Positions 53,662-61,471 of a stretch of 64,000 nt of DNA are shown here, piece by piece (position 1 is the first letter of the stretch; every line of letters begins with the position of its first letter). Under the pieces are notes generated by a model. It searched no databases and had not been told where the DNA came from. It worked only from the letters and a program-made list of their open reading frames with translations. Source of the DNA: Staphylococcus xylosus (GTDB lineage Bacteria; Bacillota; Bacilli; Staphylococcales; Staphylococcaceae); the NCBI RefSeq assembly GCF_002732165.1, contig NZ_MRZO01000002.1, positions 355,603 to 419,602 of the forward strand. The letters run 5' to 3'. The position numbers and the translations under genes were made by a program.

Positions 53662-54246
53662 TTGTTTGTTGCTATTACACCATATCAAGATTTATCTGAA
53701 TCACATATTAAGCATTACTGTGAAATCGAAGGAGTTATAGATTATTTATTAATTAGAACTCCAATGACTACTGAAGAAGTAATTCAGTGGGTTCATGAAA
53801 TAATAAAAAATGGATTTTCTAAGGATAAGATTATTATTCATAGCGATATCAACGTAATCATACAATGTGACTTGTCGGCAATTCATTTTAGAGAAAATGA
53901 CCCTCATATTGAGGAGGTACAAGCTAATTATCCCGATATACAAGTGAGTATGTCTACGCATCATAAAGATGGTGTTGCTAATGCTAAGTATTTAGGGATA
54001 GACTTTGTGTTGTTTGGACACGTATTTGAGACACCTTCTAAACCTCAGCAGACACCTAGAGCAAAGTCGGAGGTTGAAGGAGCGTTACAAATTGATATTC
54101 CGATTATTGCAATTGGAGGTATTAATCAACATACTATGCCCTCCTTACCTAGTGGATTTTCAGGAATAGCCGGTATTTCTATTTTTAATCAATATTCGAA
54201 ACAAAAACTCATGAATATGAAGGAAGTGTGGGATGGACATGTATGA
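53662..54246 (+). CDS. tenI: TenI-type thiazole tautomerase
   Basis: 194 residues, TIM barrel of the ThiE/TenI family. Signs include LIRTPMTTEE, IIIHSDINV, VSMSTHHKD, FVLFGHVFETPSKP and IAIGGINQHTM. Proteins in this operon position aromatise the thiazole carboxylate made by ThiG rather than joining the two thiamine halves (ThiE). The start is TTG at 53662, 8 nt from GGAG. Its end overlaps thiO. TPP-regulated by the riboswitch upstream. Confidence 0.85.
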   Translation: MFVAITPYQDLSESHIKHYCEIEGVIDYLLIRTPMTTEEVIQWVHEIIKNGFSKDKIIIHSDINVIIQCDLSAIHFRENDPHIEEVQANYPDIQVSMSTHHKDGVANAKYLGIDFVLFGHVFETPSKPQQTPRAKSEVEGALQIDIPIIAIGGINQHTMPSLPSGFSGIAGISIFNQYSKQKLMNMKEVWDGHV

Positions 54247-55339
54247 TGTCATTATTATTGGATCAGGAGTCATGGGCATGTCAATCGCACGTGGGTTAAG
54301 TCAGTCTTTTGCGAATATAGCTGTGATAGATAGAGATGAAGCAGGTAAGCATGCATCTTATAAAGCGGGTGGAATGTTAGGCGCACAAAATGAATTCACC
54401 GAAAACAGTGCTCTGTTTAGTTTAGCAACAACTTCTCAAAAGATGTTTGAACCTCTGAGAGATAGTTTGTTGGAAGAGGTTGGCGTGGATATTGAGTATT
54501 TAAATAGTGGGTTAATAAAATTGGCTGCTAATCATTATGAGAATAAAAAGATTGAACAGCAATATCAATTTTTAAGACAACATTTTACATCTGTAGAACG
54601 TCTTAGCTCGACTGATGTTCAGCACATGTCCAATGGAGCGATTACTTCAAAGCATACAAAGGGTCTTTATATGCCTGAAGATCATCAAATCAATGCAAAT
54701 CACTACACCAAAGCGTTATTGAAATCACTATCACATCGACATATAGATAGGATATACCAAACAACTGTAACCCATGTTGAAGCTATAAAAGGCGGCTACC
54801 GTGTGGATACACAAAGTGAAACTTATTATACTGAAAAGTTAATTGTCACGGGTGGCGCTTGGACAAGCAGACTTTTACAACAATATTTACCTTGTGAAGC
54901 GGTTAGTGGTGTAAAAGGAGAAGTACTATTAGTAGAACAACCTAATTTAAATTTGGATGTGACCATGTTCCTGACAAATGGTTGTTACGTCGTTCCTAAA
55001 TTAAAGAATAGATACTTAATCGGTGCAACAAGTTACTTTGATGACTACTCAGTTGGGGTGTCTAATTCAGGAAAATCATGGCTTAAGTCACAAGCTTTGC
55101 GTTATATACCTGATTTAAAAAATTGGAAAATTATAAACCAATGGTCAGGCATACGCCCTTATTGTCAAAATGAACATCCTATTATGGATGAAGTGAATAA
55201 AGACTTATTTGTCATTGCTGGCCATTATCGCAATGGAATTTTACTTTCACCTTTAATCGGTGAGCTGATAAGTCAGTGGATTATCAATGGGCATAGGCCA
55301 AAACAATTATATGATTTTAGATTAGCAGAGGTGAAATAA
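54233..55339 (+). CDS. thiO: Glycine oxidase ThiO
   Basis: 368 residues, FAD-dependent DAO family. Rossmann motif VIIIGSGVMGMSIARGL, KAGGMLGAQNEF, and C-terminal VIAGHYRNGILLSPLIGELI. It oxidises glycine to dehydroglycine, the aerobic source of the thiazole carbon/nitrogen. Starts inside tenI and stops one base before thiS, so translation is coupled. Confidence 0.93.
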   Translation: MDMYDVIIIGSGVMGMSIARGLSQSFANIAVIDRDEAGKHASYKAGGMLGAQNEFTENSALFSLATTSQKMFEPLRDSLLEEVGVDIEYLNSGLIKLAANHYENKKIEQQYQFLRQHFTSVERLSSTDVQHMSNGAITSKHTKGLYMPEDHQINANHYTKALLKSLSHRHIDRIYQTTVTHVEAIKGGYRVDTQSETYYTEKLIVTGGAWTSRLLQQYLPCEAVSGVKGEVLLVEQPNLNLDVTMFLTNGCYVVPKLKNRYLIGATSYFDDYSVGVSNSGKSWLKSQALRYIPDLKNWKIINQWSGIRPYCQNEHPIMDEVNKDLFVIAGHYRNGILLSPLIGELISQWIINGHRPKQLYDFRLAEVK

Positions 55340-55540
55340 ATGAAATGTAAGATTAATGGTGACGTATTTAACTTTGAACAGCCAATTAATATACAAGAAG
55401 TAATTCAATCATTAGGATTGGATGAAACACGCATTATTGTAGAGCACAATGAAACATTAATTAAGAGAGAACAATTTACATCTCGAATAGTCAATGATGA
55501 AGATAACTTAGAATTATTAGAATTTGTAGGAGGCGGTTAA
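55340..55540 (+). CDS. thiS: Sulfur carrier protein ThiS
   Basis: 66 residues, ubiquitin-like, ending in the diagnostic FVGGG/GG C-terminus that is adenylated by ThiF and converted to a thiocarboxylate. It donates sulfur to ThiG. Begins directly after the thiO stop. Confidence 0.95.
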   Translation: MKCKINGDVFNFEQPINIQEVIQSLGLDETRIIVEHNETLIKREQFTSRIVNDEDNLELLEFVGGG

Positions 55541-55541
55541 T

Positions 55542-56309
55542 ATGTTTAAAATAGGCAACTTTACATTAAATTCAAGATTATTATTAGGTACAGGAAAATT
55601 TGAAAACGAAAAGGTACAAACTCAGGCTATTGAAGCATCAGAAACAGAAGTATTAACTTTTGCAGTGAGACGTATGAATTTATATGACAAAGATTTACCT
55701 AATCCATTAGCAAAAGTTGATCTATCGAAATTCATCACGTTTCCAAACACTGCAGGGGCTAAGACAGCTAAAGAAGCAGTCCGTATAGCAGAAATTGCTG
55801 ATCACGCAGGCGTTTGTGACATGATTAAGGTAGAAGTTATTGGTGATGACGAAACGTTACTGCCAGACCCATTAGAAACATATGAAGCATGCAAAGTATT
55901 GTTGGAAAAAGGTTATACAGTCTGTCCATATATATCCAATGATGTTGTGTTAGCGAAACGCTTAGAAGAATTAGGTGTTCATGCAATTATGCCGCTTGCC
56001 TCTCCTATTGGCACGGGAAGAGGAATCAATAACCCATTAAATTTGCGCTATATTATTGAACGCGTTAATGTACCAGTAATCGTAGACGCAGGTATTGGTT
56101 CGCCTAAGGATGCTTGTCATGCGATGGAATTAGGTGCTGATGGTATTTTACTTAATACGGCAATATCAAGTGCAGCGGATCCTGTGAAAATGGCAGAAGC
56201 AATGAATAAAGGGATTAGTGCTGGAAGATTGAGTTATGAAGCAGGAAGAATACCTGTGAAGTATACAGCACAAGCATCGAGCCCAACTGAAGGTATTGGG
56301 TTCTTATGA
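55542..56309 (+). CDS. thiG: Thiazole synthase ThiG
   Basis: 255 residues. TIM barrel with the family motifs [44 protein letters not shown] (Schiff-base Lys), GRGINNP and [12 protein letters not shown]. It makes the thiazole phosphate of thiamine from DXP, dehydroglycine and ThiS-COSH. Overlaps thiF by 4 bases. Confidence 0.97.
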   Translation: MFKIGNFTLNSRLLLGTGKFENEKVQTQAIEASETEVLTFAVRRMNLYDKDLPNPLAKVDLSKFITFPNTAGAKTAKEAVRIAEIADHAGVCDMIKVEVIGDDETLLPDPLETYEACKVLLEKGYTVCPYISNDVVLAKRLEELGVHAIMPLASPIGTGRGINNPLNLRYIIERVNVPVIVDAGIGSPKDACHAMELGADGILLNTAISSAADPVKMAEAMNKGISAGRLSYEAGRIPVKYTAQASSPTEGIGFL

Positions 56310-57307
56310 TAGAACGCTATAATCGACAAGTAAGATATCATCAGTTTGGTGAGCATGGTCAAAGCCAACTTCAAAAAACTCACGTCATGATTATGGGTGC
56401 CGGTGCACTTGGTAGTCACAGCGCAGAAATGTTAGTAAGGATGGGAGTAGGCTCACTTACTATAATCGATATGGATATTGTTGAATTATCTAATTTACAT
56501 AGACAGGCGTTATATGATGAGTTAGATGCAGAAAAAATGCTGCCTAAAGTTGAAGCTTTAAAACATAAGTTGAATCAAATCAATAGTAACGTAGAAGTAA
56601 CAGCAATTAATCGTGAAATAACCAATTTAAACATTGAAAATTTATTAACAACATATCATCCGCATATTGTTATAGATGGTATGGACCATTTTAAAATAAG
56701 GTATTTAATAAATGAATCTTGTAACAAGCAAAACATACCTTGGATTTACGGTGCTGCAGTTGGTAGTAAAGGTACTGTTTATGGTATCGATGATCAAGGA
56801 CCATGTTTGAAATGTCTTCTTGAAACAATGCCCAGTACTGGTGAAAGTTGTGCAATAAATGGTGTGCTGCCACCAGTGATTTATCAAGTAGCTAGTATGC
56901 AAGTTTCCGAGCTAATGAGGTGGGTCTCTGGCGAAGCATTTTCAAAAAAACTTATAACTATAGATTGCTTTAATATGCAGTATAAATCTATGGATATTAG
57001 TGCTTTAAAACAAAGTGATTGTAATGTTTGTGAGAAACATGAATATGCATTATTAAACGATAAATATGACGCCAAGATAGAGAAACAATGCGGAGACATG
57101 TTCTTGTTACGCTTTAATGCCGACATTTTTAACCATACTGATTATTTACCTGTAACTGTAAAAAAATCTAATGATTTTGTGAAACTATTGGCGTATGGAT
57201 CTCATGAAATCACCTTGTTCAAAGATGGGAGAATGAATATCTATGGTGTTGAAAATGAGGCAGAAGCTAAGAACATTTATAGAGTAATTGCAAAGAGTTT
57301 GAGTTGA
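56306..57307 (+). CDS. thiF: ThiS adenylyltransferase ThiF (MoeB/E1 family)
   Basis: 333 residues. N-terminal [16 protein letters not shown], nucleotide site [32 protein letters not shown] and [17 protein letters not shown] and a later CNVC bind zinc. It adenylates the ThiS C-terminus. The last 90 residues extend the classical ThiF fold, as in MoeB-rhodanese-like proteins, but no rhodanese active site is seen. Last gene of the riboswitch operon. Confidence 0.9.
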   Translation: MIERYNRQVRYHQFGEHGQSQLQKTHVMIMGAGALGSHSAEMLVRMGVGSLTIIDMDIVELSNLHRQALYDELDAEKMLPKVEALKHKLNQINSNVEVTAINREITNLNIENLLTTYHPHIVIDGMDHFKIRYLINESCNKQNIPWIYGAAVGSKGTVYGIDDQGPCLKCLLETMPSTGESCAINGVLPPVIYQVASMQVSELMRWVSGEAFSKKLITIDCFNMQYKSMDISALKQSDCNVCEKHEYALLNDKYDAKIEKQCGDMFLLRFNADIFNHTDYLPVTVKKSNDFVKLLAYGSHEITLFKDGRMNIYGVENEAEAKNIYRVIAKSLS

Positions 57308-57321
57308 ATATAAAGTGATTT

Positions 57322-57380
57322 AAAACACTGACTAGGCAATAGGATGATTAACTATTGTGTAGCAGTGTTTTCTACATTTT
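57322..57380 (+). terminator. Probable terminator of the thi operon
   Basis: AAAACACTG and CAGTGTTTT pair across a long AT-rich loop, then CTACATTTTTA. The T-run is imperfect. Confidence 0.6.
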
Positions 57381-57477
57381 TAGGTTATTAATATAGATAT
57401 TTTGAAAACGCAATTAAAGTTCACGAAAACTTCGAAATGTTTTTACGAATTTGTGAACGGCTAGGTCATTCATTGAA

Positions 57478-57525
57478 ACACTATATATTGTGTTATAAAT
57501 TGTAATAAGACACAATATATAGGAA
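57478..57525 (+). promoter_or_regulatory. Pair of NrdR boxes before nrdD
   Basis: ACACTATATATTGTGT (57478-57493) is a perfect NrdR box. ACACAATATATAGGAA (57510-57525) is a second one with a weak right half. Start-to-start distance is 32 bp, three helical turns, as in known paired NrdR sites. Expected to repress nrdDG when dATP is high. Confidence 0.88.
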
Positions 57526-57537
57526 TGAGGGGATAAA

Positions 57538-59388
57538 ATGAATAAACTCGAACAAGATTTAAAGAATTTAATAACTAAAGATCCTACAGTGATAAATGAA
57601 AATGCCAACAAGGATAGTGCCACATTTTCGACAATGAGAGATTTAACAGCCGGTGTAGTATCTAAATCATATGCGATAAATTATTTATTACCAGAGCATG
57701 TTGCAACAGCTCATAAAGAAGGAGACATACATTTTCATGATTTAGATTACCATCCTTTTCAGCCGCTTACTAATTGTTGCTTAATAGATGCAGAAAGTAT
57801 GCTCAAGCATGGTTTTCAAATTGGCAATGCAACTGTGACCTCACCTAAATCAATTCAAACAGCTTCTGCCCAACTCGTGCAAATCATTGCCAATGTTTCT
57901 AGTAGCCAATATGGAGGATGTACAATTGATCGGGTTGATGAATTACTAAGCCATTATGTTCAATATAATGAAGCTAAGCATCGAGGATTGGCTAAAAAAT
58001 TTGTGCAACCACAAGACATAGAAACGTACGTTGATTATCGAGTTTCACAAGATATTGAAGATGCTATAGAAAGTTTAGAGTATGAAATAAACACGTTATA
58101 TACGTCTAATGGTCAAACACCTTTTGTAACGTTAGGATTTGGGTTAGGAACAGATACATATAGTCGTAAAATACAACAAGCAATTCTTAATACTAGAATC
58201 AAAGGTTTAGGTAAAGATCGTATTACCGCCATTTTCCCAAAACTCGTCTTTTCAATTAAAAAAGGTGTGAATTTTAGTTCGAAAGATCCAAATTATGATA
58301 TAAAACAGTTGGCATTAGAATGTTCTACTAAAAGAATGTATCCCGATATTTTGAATTATGATAAAACGGTCGAAATATTAGGTGATTTTAAAGCACCGAT
58401 GGGGTGTAGCTCATTTTTACCATCTTGGAGAAACGAAGACGGGGAATTTGAGAATAATGGAAGATGTAATCTAGGTGTTGTGACATTGAATGTACCTAGA
58501 ATAGCAATTGAATCTAATGGTGACATTGAAATGTTTTGGAAGATATTCCATGAACGAATGTCAGTAATGCATGATGCTCTAGTATACCGAATTCAACGTA
58601 TTGCCGAAGTGACACCTGATAATGCGCCTATTTTATATAAAAATGGTGCATTTAAACATCGTTTAACTGATGAAGAAGATATAATGACGTTGTTAAGAGG
58701 AAAACGAGCTACCTTATCAATGGGATATATCGGTTTGTATGAAGCGGCTACAGTATTTTATGGACCTAATTGGGAAACACAGTCTATAGCTAAAAAATTT
58801 ACATTAGATATATTAAAAGCAATGAAAGTTTACCAATTGAAATGGACTGAACAATATGATGTTTGGTTCAGCGTTTATAGCACACCAAGTGAGTCACTAA
58901 CTGATCGTTTTTGTAGACTTGATATAGAGAAATATGGTGAAATACCGAACGTTACAGATAAAGGATATTATCAGAACTCATTCCACTATGACGTGAGAAA
59001 AGATATTACACCATTTGAGAAAATTGATTTTGAAAAGGATTATCCTTTTTATTCAAGTGGCGGTTATATCCATTACTGTGAATATCCAAAATTAAATCAT
59101 AATTTAAAAGCATTAGAAGCAGTATGGGATTATTCATATGATAAAGTAAGTTATTTAGGTACGAATATTCCGATTGATCATTGTAGAAAATGTGACTTTA
59201 GAGGTGATTTTAAGACGACAGCAACAGGCTATAAATGTCCTGAATGTGGCAATGATGACCCTACTACGGTTGATGTAGTAAAACGTACATGCGGGTATCT
59301 TGGTAATCCGGTTCAACGCCCTACAATTGAAGGAAGACATAAAGAAATGTGTGCACGAGTGAAACATTTGAAAGACCAAACAACATGA
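57538..59388 (+). CDS. nrdD: Anaerobic ribonucleoside-triphosphate reductase NrdD
   Basis: 616 residues. Class III RNR: HFHDLDYHPFQPLTNCCL, SQYGGCTIDRVDELL, GRCNLGVVTLNVPR, and a C-terminal zinc site (CRKCDF, CPECGN) before the glycyl radical motif RTCGYLG. It makes deoxynucleotides without oxygen. The N-terminal ATP cone is short compared with E. coli. ATG follows GAGGGG. Partner nrdG overlaps by 4 bases. Confidence 0.96.
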   Translation: MNKLEQDLKNLITKDPTVINENANKDSATFSTMRDLTAGVVSKSYAINYLLPEHVATAHKEGDIHFHDLDYHPFQPLTNCCLIDAESMLKHGFQIGNATVTSPKSIQTASAQLVQIIANVSSSQYGGCTIDRVDELLSHYVQYNEAKHRGLAKKFVQPQDIETYVDYRVSQDIEDAIESLEYEINTLYTSNGQTPFVTLGFGLGTDTYSRKIQQAILNTRIKGLGKDRITAIFPKLVFSIKKGVNFSSKDPNYDIKQLALECSTKRMYPDILNYDKTVEILGDFKAPMGCSSFLPSWRNEDGEFENNGRCNLGVVTLNVPRIAIESNGDIEMFWKIFHERMSVMHDALVYRIQRIAEVTPDNAPILYKNGAFKHRLTDEEDIMTLLRGKRATLSMGYIGLYEAATVFYGPNWETQSIAKKFTLDILKAMKVYQLKWTEQYDVWFSVYSTPSESLTDRFCRLDIEKYGEIPNVTDKGYYQNSFHYDVRKDITPFEKIDFEKDYPFYSSGGYIHYCEYPKLNHNLKALEAVWDYSYDKVSYLGTNIPIDHCRKCDFRGDFKTTATGYKCPECGNDDPTTVDVVKRTCGYLGNPVQRPTIEGRHKEMCARVKHLKDQTT

Positions 59389-59921
59389 CAATATTAGATA
59401 TTAAAAAAGGACAAGGTTATATTGCCAAAATCGAGTCACAAAGTTTTGTTGATGGAGAAGGTGTCAGGTGTAGTTTATATGTTTCAGGATGTCCATTTGC
59501 CTGTGAAAATTGTTATAACAAAGTGGCACAAAATTTTAGATATGGTGAAAGGTTTAACGATTTAATCTTGGAAGAAATATTAGAAAACTGTGAACCAGGT
59601 TATATTTCTGGATTAAGCATCCTAGGTGGAGAACCATTTTGTAATTTAGATATTACATTAAAATGCGCTCAAGCATTTAGGGAGAAATTTGGTCATTCAA
59701 AGACATTGTGGGTTTGGACAGGTTTTTTATTTGAATATTTAATGGAAGACAAAGGGGAAAGAAATGAGTTGCTTAAACATATAGATGTACTTATAGATGG
59801 TCCTTTTATTAACCATTTATACCAACCTAATCTACCATATAAAGGCTCTTTGAATCAGAGAGTAATTGACGTAAAAGCATCTTTATCACAAACGCGAGTA
59901 CAAGAACTACAACTAACATAA
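59385..59921 (+). CDS. nrdG: Anaerobic RNR-activating protein NrdG (radical SAM)
   Basis: 178 residues. Radical SAM cluster motif CPFACENC (CxxxCxxC), then ILGGEPFCN and WVWTGFLFE. It generates the glycyl radical on NrdD. Start 59385 overlaps the nrdD stop (ATGA). Confidence 0.96.
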   Translation: MTILDIKKGQGYIAKIESQSFVDGEGVRCSLYVSGCPFACENCYNKVAQNFRYGERFNDLILEEILENCEPGYISGLSILGGEPFCNLDITLKCAQAFREKFGHSKTLWVWTGFLFEYLMEDKGERNELLKHIDVLIDGPFINHLYQPNLPYKGSLNQRVIDVKASLSQTRVQELQLT

Positions 59922-60304
59922 TTTAATATAAAAACAAGGTTGAGATAAATAATCTCATAACTACGACTATCAACTTAACAAAACAGTTCGTTATTTTTAT
60001 TATGCATATATTGCTACATTAAAGTAGATTTAGGGCGAAAATATATTGGACTTTTCACTTATAGGGATGGGACAACACAATCATTTTGAACAAGGTGATT
60101 TCTGTCTCATCCTTATTTTTTATTATTTTTAGTGAAGCCGTTACATGGTGAAAATTTGTTTTAAGTATCAGATATTCGGTAAGTGCATATATCACAAGCG
60201 AATTACTATTAATATAAAGCATAATTAATTAAAATAAATATTGATAAAAGATACAAAATAATTAATTTTTTGACATAGGGAAGGTTGAGAGGAGCAAATT
60301 AATC
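59922..60304 (+). other. nrdG-hydrolase intergenic region
   Basis: Contains a terminator-like stem (60063-60120: GGATGGGACA with TGTCTCATCC, followed by a T-run) and the promoter region of the next gene. Nothing else is recognised. Confidence 0.55.
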
Positions 60305-61288
60305 ATGTGTACTGGTTTTTCATATTTATCGAAAAGTAACCAAGTGATATTAGGGCGTACAATGGATTTTGTGTATCAATTAAAAGGAAATCCAGCAGTA
60401 CAACCACGTCATTTCTATTGGGAATCCCGCATAACATATAAAGGTAAAACAAAGTATGGTTTTGTTGGATCAGGGAGTGATATGGAAGGATTCTTATTTG
60501 CAGACGGTGTAAATGAACATGGCCTAGGTGCTTCAATACAGTATTTTAGAGGATATGCAACATATGCCACAGATGTTCGAGAAGGATATATGAACATTGC
60601 TCAAAGTGAAGTGATTACATGGGTATTGGGTTACAATCAAAATATTGAAGATTTAATAAAAAATGCTAAATCTGTAAATGTTGTCTCACACACACTCAAT
60701 GATATAGCTGAAGTTCCTCCGTTACATTATCATATTACGGATGATTCAGGTAGAACGATTGAACTAACTTTTGAAGATGGTAGTATGATCATAAATGAAA
60801 ATCCAGTAGGAGTCTTAACTAACAATCCAGATTTGAATTGGCATTATGAAAATTTGAGGAATTATATAAATATTACGCCGCAACGTCCTCAAGCAAGCCA
60901 ATTAATGAATACTATTTTCCCCACATTAGGAAATGAAGGTGGAACATACGGATTACCTGGTGGGTATACTTCAGCTGAACGTTTCGTGCGTATGGCTTAC
61001 TTAAAAAATAACTTAGAAGAAACAACTAATGCAGAAGAAGACATACTCAATGCATTTAAACTTCTAGAAAATGTAAGCATACCCAAAGGTGCAGTTCGAG
61101 ACGAAGAAGCGGCACTTCATTATACTTTGTATCAAACGGTCTTAAATTTAACTACACGAATCATGTACATTAAATGGTATGACTCCAATCAGATTACAGA
61201 ATTACAACTTACAGAAGATTTATTAAATAAAAAAGAATTAACGATATTTGAACCGGTCTCAGGATTAGTAACAAAACAGTTAAATTAA
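60305..61288 (+). CDS. Choloylglycine hydrolase/penicillin V acylase family protein
   Basis: 327 residues, Ntn-hydrolase fold. Cys2 right after the initiator Met (MCTGFSYLS) is the autoprocessed nucleophile. The family residues RTMDF, NEHGLGASIQYF, TNNPDLNWH and YGLPGGYTSAERFVR are all seen. Members cleave conjugated bile salts, penicillin V or acyl-homoserine lactones. The enzyme looks active, but the substrate cannot be chosen by reading. ATG follows AGAGGAG. Monocistronic with a terminator at 61309. Confidence 0.9.
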   Translation: MCTGFSYLSKSNQVILGRTMDFVYQLKGNPAVQPRHFYWESRITYKGKTKYGFVGSGSDMEGFLFADGVNEHGLGASIQYFRGYATYATDVREGYMNIAQSEVITWVLGYNQNIEDLIKNAKSVNVVSHTLNDIAEVPPLHYHITDDSGRTIELTFEDGSMIINENPVGVLTNNPDLNWHYENLRNYINITPQRPQASQLMNTIFPTLGNEGGTYGLPGGYTSAERFVRMAYLKNNLEETTNAEEDILNAFKLLENVSIPKGAVRDEEAALHYTLYQTVLNLTTRIMYIKWYDSNQITELQLTEDLLNKKELTIFEPVSGLVTKQLN

Positions 61289-61308
61289 CAAATACAATAT
61301 AAGAGTAA

Positions 61309-61340
61309 GCGCCTTTCTATTGAATAGGAAGGTGTTTTTT
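61309..61340 (+). terminator. Terminator after the choloylglycine-hydrolase gene
   Basis: GCGCCTTTCTAT and AGGAAGGTG-type arm pair around TGAAT, followed by seven T. Confidence 0.75.
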
Positions 61341-61471
61341 TGGTTTCATCTCAAAATTTTACTGTAAAGAACCATTTTTTTACTCAATATATAAAGTCAC
61401 TACTACTCTTACTACAACAAAATATAATTGTATATGGTATTTATATTATCAAGAAGGAGAAGTAGACAGCT

